Positions 25,407 through 34,464 of a stretch of DNA of 64,000 bases are shown here, piece after piece. Position numbers and translations under genes: made by a program. Source of the DNA: Chryseobacterium oranimense (GTDB lineage: Bacteria > Bacteroidota > Bacteroidia > Flavobacteriales > Weeksellaceae); NCBI RefSeq assembly GCF_025244725.1, contig NZ_CP104203.1:2356001-2420000 (forward strand), given 5' to 3'. Position 1 is the stretch's first letter. Each line of letters starts with the position of its first letter. Below the pieces are notes generated by a model that saw only the letters and a list, made by a program, of their open reading frames with translations, had not been told where the DNA came from and did no database searches.

Positions 25407-27248
25407 ATGGATTTTCTGAATAACACCAATGCGCTCACCCTGATTTTTGTATCGGTACTGGTCTTTGCAATTGCCTATCGTTTCTATGGTATTTTTATTG
25501 CCAATAAAGTTCTTAGGCTTAATGATAAAAACACGACTCCTGCAGTAGAGTTTGCCGATGGCAAAGATTATGTTGCCACCAATAAAAATGTACTTTTCGG
25601 GCATCACTTTGCAGCCATTGCAGCAGCCGGCCCTTTGGTAGGGCCTGTTCTTGCCGCTCAGTTCGGATATTTGCCCGGTGCATTATGGATCCTGATCGGA
25701 TGTGTACTTGGTGGCGGAGTACACGATATGGTCGTTTTATTTGCCTCAGTAAGGCATAAAGGACAAAGTCTGGCAACCATAGCCTCCAAAGAAATAGGCA
25801 GAGCAACCGGAACTGTTGCAGGCTTTGCCATTTTATTCATCCTGATTCTTACGCTTGCCGGGTTGTCACTCGCTTGTATCAATGCAATGCATGAAGCTTC
25901 ATGGTCACTCTTTACTGTGGTGATTACGATGCCTATTGCAGTCATCATGGGCCTTATTATGAGATACAGAAAGAACAGTGTGCTTTTTGCCAGTATCTTA
26001 GGGGGTATACTTTTGGTGGCAGGTATCATCGGTGGTCATAGCCTGATGCAGAATGAAACAATGAATAATCTGTTTTCGTGGGATATTAAAACTATTTCTA
26101 TCGCCATTCCTTTGTATGGTTTTCTCGCTTCCGTACTGCCTGTATGGCTGCTTCTGGTTCCGAGAGATTATCTTTCAACCTATCTTAAAATAGGAACCAT
26201 CATTATGCTTGCAGTGGGAGTGATTGTTATTCATCCAACCATTCAGATGCCAGCGCTTACGGAGTTTATAAAAGGAGGCGGGCCTGTTATAGGAGGCCCT
26301 GTACTCCCTTTTATCTTTATTGTTATCGCATGCGGAGCAATTTCCGGTTTTCATGCCGTAATTGCAACGGGGACAACGCCTAAAATGCTTAATAAAGAAA
26401 AGGAAATCCTTTTTGTAGGCTACGGTGCAATGCTTGTAGAAGGTTTTGTAGCTTTAATGGCTTTGATTGCTGCCTGTACATTAATGCCCGGTGATTATTT
26501 CGCTATCAACACCCCGAAAGAATCTTATGATGCTTTCCTTGCTGCCCATCCTTCCCTTCATGGGGTAGATATCGATTATTATTCACAGAAAATAGGCATC
26601 GAGCTTCACGGAAGGACCGGCGGAGCTGTATCTCTGGCTGTGGGAATGGCTCATATTTTCAATAAGATTCCTTATATGGACCAACTGACTGCTTATTGGT
26701 ATAATTTTGCCATCATGTTTGAAGCCGTATTTATTCTTACCGCCATTGATGCAGGAACAAGAGTAGGCCGTTTCTTTTTGCAGGAAATGTTGGGTTCCGT
26801 CATTCCTAAATTCAATGATAAAAACTGGGTTCCCGGAATTATTATCAGCAGCCTTTTATTTACTTTCGCCTGGGGATACCTCGTATTTACAGGCAATGTA
26901 AGCAGTATCTGGCCTCTGTTCGGGATCAGTAACCAGCTGTTGGCGGCCTGCGGCCTGATTGTCTGTACCACAATGCTGATCCGGATGAAAAGGGGCAAGT
27001 ATGCATTGTGCTCTGCAATTCCCGGAGTTTTTATGGCTGGAATTACTTTCTGGGCCGGGTATATTCAGGTGACAGCGATCTATCTTCCTAAAGAACAATA
27101 TCTGCTGGCCATTTTAGCAGTTACAGCCATGGTGCTGATGCTTATTGTGTTCATCGGGGCTTTTATCAAATGGTATCAGCTTCTGCAGATCAAGACCACA
27201 GAGATAGATTATTACGGAGAGCCTGTAAAAGAGCTTGTAGAAAGGTAA
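25407..27248 (+). CDS. cstA: Carbon starvation protein CstA family (peptide/pyruvate transporter)
   Basis: 613 aa, a polytopic inner-membrane protein with more than a dozen hydrophobic segments. Typical CstA pieces are FGHHFAAIAAAGPLVGPVLAAQFG, the LGGGVHDM loop and the later FHAVIATGTTPKML. It is shorter than the E. coli protein, as is usual for this branch. CstA-family proteins import peptides or pyruvate during carbon limitation. It is followed by a strong terminator at 27274. Confidence 0.93.
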   Translation: MDFLNNTNALTLIFVSVLVFAIAYRFYGIFIANKVLRLNDKNTTPAVEFADGKDYVATNKNVLFGHHFAAIAAAGPLVGPVLAAQFGYLPGALWILIGCVLGGGVHDMVVLFASVRHKGQSLATIASKEIGRATGTVAGFAILFILILTLAGLSLACINAMHEASWSLFTVVITMPIAVIMGLIMRYRKNSVLFASILGGILLVAGIIGGHSLMQNETMNNLFSWDIKTISIAIPLYGFLASVLPVWLLLVPRDYLSTYLKIGTIIMLAVGVIVIHPTIQMPALTEFIKGGGPVIGGPVLPFIFIVIACGAISGFHAVIATGTTPKMLNKEKEILFVGYGAMLVEGFVALMALIAACTLMPGDYFAINTPKESYDAFLAAHPSLHGVDIDYYSQKIGIELHGRTGGAVSLAVGMAHIFNKIPYMDQLTAYWYNFAIMFEAVFILTAIDAGTRVGRFFLQEMLGSVIPKFNDKNWVPGIIISSLLFTFAWGYLVFTGNVSSIWPLFGISNQLLAACGLIVCTTMLIRMKRGKYALCSAIPGVFMAGITFWAGYIQVTAIYLPKEQYLLAILAVTAMVLMLIVFIGAFIKWYQLLQIKTTEIDYYGEPVKELVER

Positions 27249-27273
27249 TCAGCATGAAAATAAGTTAAAAACA

Positions 27274-27305
27274 AAGCCAGCCCGGAATATCCGGGCTGGC
27301 TTCTC
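27274..27305. terminator. Bidirectional terminator
   Basis: AAGCCAGCCCGGA (27274-27286) and TCCGGGCTGGCTT (27290-27302) form a 13-bp GC-rich stem with a 3-nt loop. It lies between cstA and the convergent TonB receptor gene. Confidence 0.85.
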
Positions 27306-27321
27306 ACTAATTACTATTTAT

Positions 27322-30048
27322 TTAAAAATTGAAGTTGAGTCTTGTAAACACATACCTTCCGTTCTGCCCGAACTGGGATGTTGAACGGGAATAGATAAAC
27401 TGATCATTGTTGGTAGATGCAGTAAGGTTTTTATCGGGATAAATATCAAAAAGGTTGTTTACTCCCACTGTAAGTCCCACATTCTTTGTAAACTGGTAGG
27501 CCAATGAAAGGTCGGTAATGATTTTATGCCCGATCTGCTGGTGTTCATTGAATCCTACGACCCCGTCACCATTGACATCAATAATGTCTGCACCGGTCAC
27601 TTTTCCGAAATAGGTATTTCTTAGATACAGACTTGCATTCTTCCATCTAAGGGTGTGGGATAAACTTGCTTTTACCCTTGGAACGGCTTCTTCCAGGTAT
27701 ACCCTGGATTTTTCGGAGAAATAGATTTTTTCAAGATTCGGAGACTGCAGAAGTCCTGCGGAGTGAATATCCCCTACTTTCCTGGTCTCACTGATATTGG
27801 CGGCAAAGCTGTTATCCAGTTTCAAACCGGAAAATCTTACGTTATGAGAAATCACAAGGTCTATTCCTTTTGTTTCCGTATCTATAGCATTGGTAAAGAA
27901 CTGAGCTGCATTGATTCCCTGAGCATCAAAAGCCGCCTGTGCAGCAGGTGGTACATCTGCTCTTAAGAACTGATCTGTAAGAATAATCCTGTTGTTAATT
28001 CTTGTAAAGTACCCGTCTGCTGTAAAAGTAAGGCTTGCGGAAGGAATCCTGTAGGTAAACCCTACACTGGCAGATTTAGAAGTTTCCTGCTTTAGTTTTG
28101 GCATTTCCAGCAACCCTGCAATGTCTGAATCATTGCTGAAGGTTCCTACCTCCAGAAGCTGACTGTTGGTAAACAAAGTAGAGGTTACATTATAATAAAT
28201 CTGGTGGATGGATGGCGCTCTGAATCCTGTAGAACCTGCCAATCTTACATTAAAATTGGGGGCCACTTTAATCCTTGAAGCCAATTTATAGTTAAATGTA
28301 GATCCAAAATCTGAATAATTTTCATACCTCGCTGCTGCGTCTACCAATAACCAGTTGGTAAAATTAAATTCCACATCTGCATAAGCTGCCACTGCCTGTC
28401 TGCTTTTATCTACAGCATTAACAGGTTTAAACCCACTGAAAACCTGTGATCCCCCGGGAAGTACATTTCCAAAGAAATCCGTGCCTCTCGGGCTGGTATT
28501 ATTCCATACATTTCCTGCTGCATCATAAGTGGTGTAAGAAGCTTCATCACCCTGTGTTATTTTAAAATTCTCATATCGGTGCTCTGCTCCGAATGCTACG
28601 TTAATCCCGTTCCAGACATCATATTTTTTAGAGAAATCCAAATTGATGGTGTTCTGGGAAAACTTTAAGCCTCCTGCATTAAATTCGTCTGGAGAAGCAA
28701 ACCGTAAAGAGGTATTTCCTGTATTTCTGATGTTATAGTTAAATGAATTCTGTCCGAATGTATTACTGAAATCGATATTCCAGCCGTCCCAGTTTCCTTT
28801 GATTCCTGCTGAAAGCGACAGATCCTGAATATCCGTTCCGATTTGCGGCAGATAACCGTCTGAATACAACCCTGTAAAAGTTCTGCTCTGGTTAGGTTTT
28901 CTGTAGAATCCACCTGAGCTTCCGTGTCTGAAACTGTATCCGCCGAACGTATACACTTTCCAGTTATCATTAATCGGAACTTCAATATTGGCAAAAAGCT
29001 GATGATTGTTTAGTTTCGACTGCCCTACCTGCATATTGAAATCTTTCCTGTCCAGTCCTCTGTAAGCCAGTTCCTGATCTGTAAAATCTCCTTTTAATAA
29101 ACCCTGCAGAGCACCGATTGTATTGGCAGTCTGAATCTGATTCTGAAACTGAGGAGAGAAATAGCTCACACCCTGTGCATACTGATGAATATAATTTATA
29201 AGCTGCTGCGGGTTGGGAACATTGTTGATATTGGAAAAAAGTGAGGAAAGATTTACACCGTCATTTAAAGCACGTTTTTCGATAGCATTATATGCATTAT
29301 AGATTGTCCCGCTTTCCGTACCGGCTCTGAAGGTCGGATTTCTGAATTGTGAAGACCATGTGATATTATAAAAGCCTCCTTTATTTCCGATTTTATTTCC
29401 ATAATTAAGGTCTACCTGAATATTCTGTCCGTCAAAGTTTCCGGTATGGTCATTGGCTGTCGGAGTTAAATTTCCACCATAACTTACCTGTCCCGTTAAC
29501 TTTCCGATATCCTTTTTCAGTTCAAGGTTAATTACCCCTGCAATGGCATCTGATCCATACTGTGCTGAAGCACCGTCACGCAGCACCTCAATCCTGTTTA
29601 AAGCAAATGAAGGAATAGAGTTCAAATCAGTTCCTACTGTTCCTCTTCCCGGTGTTCCGTTTACATTCACCAAAGCAGAAGTATGCCTTCTTTTTCCATT
29701 TACTAAAACCAGCACCTGATCCGGTCCTAATCCTCTCAGCTGAGCAGGATCCAGATGATCTGTTCCATCCGAATTGGTTTGAATGGTCGATGTGAAAGAC
29801 GGAGCTACCGCATTCAGAATCTGTCCTATACTGGATTGTGGAAGTACCACCGAAGTTTCTTTTATATTGAAGACATCCACAGGAACCGGACTGTCTGTTT
29901 TGGATCGTGCACCAGCTCTTGAGCCCAGCACCACAACTTCTTCAACCGCATTGGTTTTTATGCTGTCTTTTTCTTTTTCCTGTCCGAAAGTATAAGTTCC
30001 GAGGAAAAAAAGAACAGAAGCAGATAAAATAGTCTTTTTATTTTTCAT
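27322..30048 (-). CDS. TonB-dependent outer-membrane receptor
   Basis: 908 aa. Signal peptide MKNKKTILSASVLFFLGTYTFGQE. The plug domain shows VLVLVNGKRRHTSALVNVNG and RIEVLRDGASAQYGSDAIAGVINL, characteristic of large TonB receptors of the siderophore or complex-ligand class. A long 22-strand-type barrel follows, ending in FVFTRLNFNF-like aromatic residues, here RYVFTRLNFNF. It lacks a SusD partner. The ligand is unknown. A full -33/-7 promoter is at 30088-30118. Confidence 0.92.
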   Translation of the reverse strand: MKNKKTILSASVLFFLGTYTFGQEKEKDSIKTNAVEEVVVLGSRAGARSKTDSPVPVDVFNIKETSVVLPQSSIGQILNAVAPSFTSTIQTNSDGTDHLDPAQLRGLGPDQVLVLVNGKRRHTSALVNVNGTPGRGTVGTDLNSIPSFALNRIEVLRDGASAQYGSDAIAGVINLELKKDIGKLTGQVSYGGNLTPTANDHTGNFDGQNIQVDLNYGNKIGNKGGFYNITWSSQFRNPTFRAGTESGTIYNAYNAIEKRALNDGVNLSSLFSNINNVPNPQQLINYIHQYAQGVSYFSPQFQNQIQTANTIGALQGLLKGDFTDQELAYRGLDRKDFNMQVGQSKLNNHQLFANIEVPINDNWKVYTFGGYSFRHGSSGGFYRKPNQSRTFTGLYSDGYLPQIGTDIQDLSLSAGIKGNWDGWNIDFSNTFGQNSFNYNIRNTGNTSLRFASPDEFNAGGLKFSQNTINLDFSKKYDVWNGINVAFGAEHRYENFKITQGDEASYTTYDAAGNVWNNTSPRGTDFFGNVLPGGSQVFSGFKPVNAVDKSRQAVAAYADVEFNFTNWLLVDAAARYENYSDFGSTFNYKLASRIKVAPNFNVRLAGSTGFRAPSIHQIYYNVTSTLFTNSQLLEVGTFSNDSDIAGLLEMPKLKQETSKSASVGFTYRIPSASLTFTADGYFTRINNRIILTDQFLRADVPPAAQAAFDAQGINAAQFFTNAIDTETKGIDLVISHNVRFSGLKLDNSFAANISETRKVGDIHSAGLLQSPNLEKIYFSEKSRVYLEEAVPRVKASLSHTLRWKNASLYLRNTYFGKVTGADIIDVNGDGVVGFNEHQQIGHKIITDLSLAYQFTKNVGLTVGVNNLFDIYPDKNLTASTNNDQFIYSRSTSQFGQNGRYVFTRLNFNF

Positions 30049-30087
30049 ACCCTTACATCAATTAATAGTTTATGTTTTTTCGAGTGG

Positions 30088-30118
30088 CAAATGTATAGCA
30101 AATTTATTAGTCTACAAA
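30088..30118 (-). promoter_or_regulatory. Complete promoter of the large TonB receptor gene
   Basis: On the minus strand TTTG (30118-30115) is followed after 19 nt by TACATTTG (30095-30088). This is a textbook Bacteroidota promoter, with the start codon about 40 nt downstream. Confidence 0.75.
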
Positions 30119-30240
30119 ATCAATAGACTTTTGTTTTGCAAAAAATGATAATAGTCTTCTTCTATTGAACATAGAATGGTAAAGTTTTATAATACATTGA
30201 TGAATGCTAATTTTAGAAAATGTGTTATTTTAAACATGCA

Positions 30241-30424
30241 TTTTTTTAACGCAAAGTTTAATTTTAATAGTGAAAATCTTAAGGATGCAAAGAAGAGATC
30301 AATCTGCGATTGATCGATTAAGCAGCCGCATTAGCCAGCAGCTTAATCAATGAAACAGCCATTCATCTTTGCCTTTTCTTGAAATAATAGATGCTAAAAT
30401 TGAAACTTTGCGCTAAAAAAAAAA
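30241..30424. repeat. Palindromic MITE-like intergenic repeat
   Basis: An approximately 184-bp unit fills the gap between the TonB receptor and uvrD genes. Its ends are near-perfect inverted repeats of about 26 nt (30241-30266 with 30395-30424), core AACGCAAAGTTT against AAACTTTGCGCT. Inside are two further palindromes: GATCAATC-N3-GATTGATC (30298-30316) and GATTAAGC/GCTTAATC (30316-30348). No coding frame is present. The structure resembles a non-autonomous element or folded repetitive extragenic RNA. Confidence 0.55.
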
Positions 30425-30433
30425 TCTGCAATT

Positions 30434-30465
30434 AAAAAACGGATCCCAAAAATAGAATCCGTTTT
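30434..30465 (-). terminator. Terminator of the UvrD/PcrA helicase gene
   Basis: AAAACGGAT (30436-30444) pairs with ATCCGTTTT (30457-30465). On the minus strand it ends in a T-run and follows the helicase stop. Confidence 0.75.
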
Positions 30466-30499
30466 AAATTATTATCATCAGTTTATGCAACTGATAGCT

Positions 30500-32830
30500 T
30501 TATATTTTAGTAAGCTTCGCATATTTTAAGATAAGGTTTTTCTCTCCTTCATGAATGAAGATCACCTTGGCTTTGATGTTCTGCGGATCCGTACCATCCA
30601 GGAAAGAAACTTCTCCTATTCCGAAACGGTCATGCCTTACCTTATCACCTACTTCAATATCCTGGGAAGAAGCTCCACTAGGATTGATAATTTTAGCGGT
30701 ACTTACAGGTTTTAGTTTTCTGACTTCCGGTACAGGTTTTGAAGTGTCTCCTTTATCAATAGTTTTCTTTTCAACCCTTCTGAATGCTTTTTGTTCGGAA
30801 GGATGCTCATCAAAAATATTGGATTTGATTCCGGCATTATTGATGAATCTCTTTTCCAGAGCAGGATTCAGGAATTCAATATATTCATCATCTATTTCAC
30901 TTAAGAACCTTGAAGGCTCCGCATCAGTGATTTTTCCCCACTGGAAACGTGAAACCGCATAAGAGAAAAACACCTTCTTTTCAGCCCTTGTCAGTGCCAC
31001 ATAGAAAAGACGTCTTTCTTCTTCCAGGTCTTCCCTTGTTGCTGAGCTCATAAAGCTCGGGAAAAGATTTTCTTCAAGACCTACAAGATGTACTACCGGG
31101 AATTCAAGACCTTTCGACAGGTGAATGGTCATTAATGAAACCATATCTTCATCTGTATTTTTATCCTGGGTATCCGCAGAAAGGGCAATGTTTTCAAGGA
31201 AGTTCGGCAGGCTCGGATCTCCGTCTTCCAGCTGCATCTGTTCTTCAATGAATCCCTGCATGGAGTTCATTAGTTCCTGAACATTTTCTACACGGGAAAT
31301 TCCTTCCGGGGTCTGATCATCTTTTAAAAATTTAATCAATCCGCTTCGTTTGGCCACTTCCATCGCAACACTGTATGCAGTGTCCGTTTTCAGCAATACC
31401 TGAAAAGCTTTGATCATAGACCAGAAGTCGTTCAGCTTATTTAAAACACCATTATTAAGACCCAACTGAGGGGCATACATCGGTAAATTGCTGAGTACCT
31501 TTGAAACTGCGATATTTTGAGCGTCTGCAAAAACGATCAGTTTATTCTGTGTGGTATCTCCAATTCCTCTTGCAGGATAATTAATGATTCTCATCAGGGC
31601 CTCTGAATCGTTTTCATTGACCAGAAGACGCAGGTAAGCAATCAGGTCCTTCACTTCTTTTCTTTGGTAGAAGGAAAGCCCTCCGTACACTTTATAAGGA
31701 ATATTTTTACGTCTCAGTGCATCTTCAAATGCCCTGGTCTGTGAGTTTGTCCTGTATAAAATGGCAAAATCACTGTATTTTCTCTGATCTGTATTTCTAA
31801 GCTCCCAGATATTTCCGGCTACGAAATTGGCTTCATCAGCATCGGAAAGGGAACGGTATATTTTGATTTTGTCTCCTTCTTCATTATCACTGAACACATT
31901 TTTTTTAAACTGCTGAAGGTTTTTGGCAATAACCACATTGGCAGCATTAACGATATTCTGGGTTGAACGGTAATTCTGCTCCAGAGAAACCGTTAAGGCA
32001 TCAGGATAATCTTTCTTGAAGTTTAATATATTGTAAATATTGGCACCACGGAATGAATAGATAGACTGTGCATCATCTCCCACTACGCATATATTTTCAA
32101 ATTTTGAGGCCAGTGCTTTTACAATAAGGTATTGTGAATGGTTAGTATCCTGGTACTCATCCACCATAATATACCTGAACCTGTCCTGGTATTTGGCCAG
32201 CACTTCAGGAAACCGGGTAAGCAATTCATTGGTTTTCAACAATAAATCATCGAAATCCATAGCTCCGTTTTTGAAGCATTCTTCCACATATTTCTGATAG
32301 ATCTTGCCGATGAATTTCATGTTTGCCTTTTCATCTGCCTCCATCAGTTCAGGATTGTTGAAATAAGCTTTTACCGTGATCAGGTTATTCTTATAAGTTG
32401 AAATCCTTGCCTGAACTTTCTTAGGTTTGTAAAGATCGGCATCGATATTCATGTCCTTAATCACTTTCCTGATTACATTCAGTGCATCCTGCTGGTCATA
32501 GATTGTAAAATTGGAAGGATATCCAAGGTAATGGCCTTCAATCCTCAGGATTCTTGCAAAAACAGAGTGAAAAGTTCCCATCCATAAGCTTCTTGCATTG
32601 CTATCCCCTACCACTTTTGCGATACGTTCTTTCATTTCGCGGGCCGCTTTATTGGTAAAGGTTAATGCCAGGATATTGAAAGGGTCCACCCCATTGTGGA
32701 TCAGGTGGGCAATACGCATGGTAAGCACACGTGTTTTTCCGGAACCGGCGCCTGCAAGAACCATTAATGGTCCCTGTAGAGAGGTAACGGCTTCATATTG
32801 TGATTCATTGAGTCCTTTCAGATAATCCAT
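30500..32830 (-). CDS. UvrD/PcrA-type ATP-dependent DNA helicase
   Basis: A 776-aa superfamily 1A helicase, 3' to 5'. The ATG at 32830 (MDYLKGLNESQYEAV) is used; a TTG 51 nt earlier is rejected because it lies beyond the promoter. Motifs are in order: AGAGSGKT (Walker A), TFTNKAAREM (Ia), VDEYQDTN (II), GDDAQSIYSFRGA (III), LEQNYRST (IV), LMTIHLSKGLEF (V) and ALTRAEK (VI). The C-terminal GDKVRHDRFGIGEV tail is PcrA-like. It acts in nucleotide excision and mismatch repair and in removing recombinase from DNA. Confidence 0.96.
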   Translation of the reverse strand: MDYLKGLNESQYEAVTSLQGPLMVLAGAGSGKTRVLTMRIAHLIHNGVDPFNILALTFTNKAAREMKERIAKVVGDSNARSLWMGTFHSVFARILRIEGHYLGYPSNFTIYDQQDALNVIRKVIKDMNIDADLYKPKKVQARISTYKNNLITVKAYFNNPELMEADEKANMKFIGKIYQKYVEECFKNGAMDFDDLLLKTNELLTRFPEVLAKYQDRFRYIMVDEYQDTNHSQYLIVKALASKFENICVVGDDAQSIYSFRGANIYNILNFKKDYPDALTVSLEQNYRSTQNIVNAANVVIAKNLQQFKKNVFSDNEEGDKIKIYRSLSDADEANFVAGNIWELRNTDQRKYSDFAILYRTNSQTRAFEDALRRKNIPYKVYGGLSFYQRKEVKDLIAYLRLLVNENDSEALMRIINYPARGIGDTTQNKLIVFADAQNIAVSKVLSNLPMYAPQLGLNNGVLNKLNDFWSMIKAFQVLLKTDTAYSVAMEVAKRSGLIKFLKDDQTPEGISRVENVQELMNSMQGFIEEQMQLEDGDPSLPNFLENIALSADTQDKNTDEDMVSLMTIHLSKGLEFPVVHLVGLEENLFPSFMSSATREDLEEERRLFYVALTRAEKKVFFSYAVSRFQWGKITDAEPSRFLSEIDDEYIEFLNPALEKRFINNAGIKSNIFDEHPSEQKAFRRVEKKTIDKGDTSKPVPEVRKLKPVSTAKIINPSGASSQDIEVGDKVRHDRFGIGEVSFLDGTDPQNIKAKVIFIHEGEKNLILKYAKLTKI

Positions 32831-32851
32831 ACTGCAAAAAATTTGGGAACA

Positions 32852-32882
32852 CAAAATTAATGTATTCAAAGGACAATTCAAA
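32852..32882 (-). promoter_or_regulatory. Complete promoter of the helicase gene
   Basis: On the minus strand TTTG (32882-32879), a 19-nt spacer and TAATTTTG (32859-32852) precede the ATG at 32830. This supports the chosen start. Confidence 0.75.
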
Positions 32883-33097
32883 TTTTAGAATATAGAACTG
32901 AGAATTAAATATCAGAAATGTCTTTATTGTCTTCTGTTCTGCTTTATCAATATGCATTTCTTATTCATTTGTCTTAAAAAAGATAAGTTTCACAGGATTC
33001 CGTTTTAAAAATAGACAAAGATTGAAAAAATTGGAGTAGAAATATGTAACAAATACCATCTTTTGTCTACTAATTTATCCAAAATAATTTCTACTTT

Positions 33098-34411
33098 ATG
33101 AAAAAGCGACTTCTTACTGCTGCAGCGGCATCTTTCTTCGGAATGATTCTGAATGCACAGCAAATAAAATTCGAAGAGTATGACCTTCCAAACGGTCTTC
33201 ACGTAATTCTTCATCAGGACAATTCCGCACCGGTAGTCACTACCGGAGTCATGTACCATGTAGGTGCCAAAGATGAGGTAAAGGGAAGAACAGGGTTTGC
33301 CCACTTCTTCGAACACCTTCTTTTTGAAGGAACACCCAATATCAAGAGAGGTGACTGGTTCAAGATCGTATCTTCCAACGGAGGACAAAATAACGCAAAC
33401 ACAACGAATGACAGAACGTATTATTACGAAACCTTCCCTTCCAACAACGAACAGCTTGGCCTGTGGATGGAATCTGAAAGAATGCGTCATGCGGTGATCA
33501 ATCAGGTGGGAGTAGATACTCAGAGAGAGGTTGTAAAAGAAGAGAAAAGGTTAAGAATGGATAATCAGCCTTATGGAAACCTTTTCCCTACCATTCAGAA
33601 AAATTTATTTACGAATCACCCGTACAACTGGCCTACGATCGGTTCTATGGAGGATCTGAATTCAGCAAAACTGGAAGAATTCCAGGCTTTCTATAAAAAA
33701 TACTATGTTCCGAACAATGCTACATTAGTGGTTGCAGGAGATATCAAGCCTGAGCAGACTAAAAAATGGATTCAGGATTATTACGGAGCCATTCCAAAAG
33801 GAACGCTTTATCCTAAAGATTTCCCGAAAGATGCTCCTATCACTCAGGAAAAGGAAGTAACGGCTACAGACCCGAACATCCAGCTTCCTGCCTATATTTT
33901 TGCATACAGAACTCCGGCTAACAAAGAAAAAGATGCCTATGTTCTTGACATGCTTTCATCTTATCTGAGCAACGGTAAGTCTTCAGTCTTATATAAAAAA
34001 TTAGTGGATCAGGATAAAAAAGCGCTTGCTGTACAGGCTTTCAACCAGGGTCTTGAGGATTACAGTATTTTTGCATTCTTCGCGATCCCGATGGGGCAGA
34101 CCACGAAACAGACTTTACAATCTGACATCGATGCTGAGATTAAAAAGCTTCAGACCACTCTGATCTCTGAGGAAGATTATCAGAAGCTGCAGAACCAGTA
34201 TGAGAACCAGTTTGTCAATGCCAACTCAAGCATTCAGGGAATTGCCGCTTCATTGGCAACGAATCATGTATTGATGGGTGATACCAACCTGATCAATAAG
34301 GAAATTGATATCTACAGATCAATCACGAGACAGGATCTGCAGAATGCTGCCAAGAAATATCTGAATTCTAATCAAAGGGTCATCATTAATTACGTTCCTG
34401 AAAAAAAGTAA
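33098..34411 (+). CDS. M16 zinc peptidase (pitrilysin family), active subunit
   Basis: 437 aa with a signal peptide ending at LNAQ (residues 1-21). The inverted zinc motif HxxEH is intact as H69-FFEH73 in GFAHFFEHLLFEGT, with a downstream Glu in the VVKEEKRLR region as third ligand. It has two M16 half-domains and is periplasmic. It is followed by a second M16 gene that has lost the zinc motif. The two should form the active/inactive heterodimer typical of this family and degrade small peptides or signal-peptide fragments. Confidence 0.92.
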   Translation: MKKRLLTAAAASFFGMILNAQQIKFEEYDLPNGLHVILHQDNSAPVVTTGVMYHVGAKDEVKGRTGFAHFFEHLLFEGTPNIKRGDWFKIVSSNGGQNNANTTNDRTYYYETFPSNNEQLGLWMESERMRHAVINQVGVDTQREVVKEEKRLRMDNQPYGNLFPTIQKNLFTNHPYNWPTIGSMEDLNSAKLEEFQAFYKKYYVPNNATLVVAGDIKPEQTKKWIQDYYGAIPKGTLYPKDFPKDAPITQEKEVTATDPNIQLPAYIFAYRTPANKEKDAYVLDMLSSYLSNGKSSVLYKKLVDQDKKALAVQAFNQGLEDYSIFAFFAIPMGQTTKQTLQSDIDAEIKKLQTTLISEEDYQKLQNQYENQFVNANSSIQGIAASLATNHVLMGDTNLINKEIDIYRSITRQDLQNAAKKYLNSNQRVIINYVPEKK

Positions 34412-34464
34412 TCATTTAAAACTTCAGGTTTAAAATATGATTATTAAAAATTAAATTTTTACAA

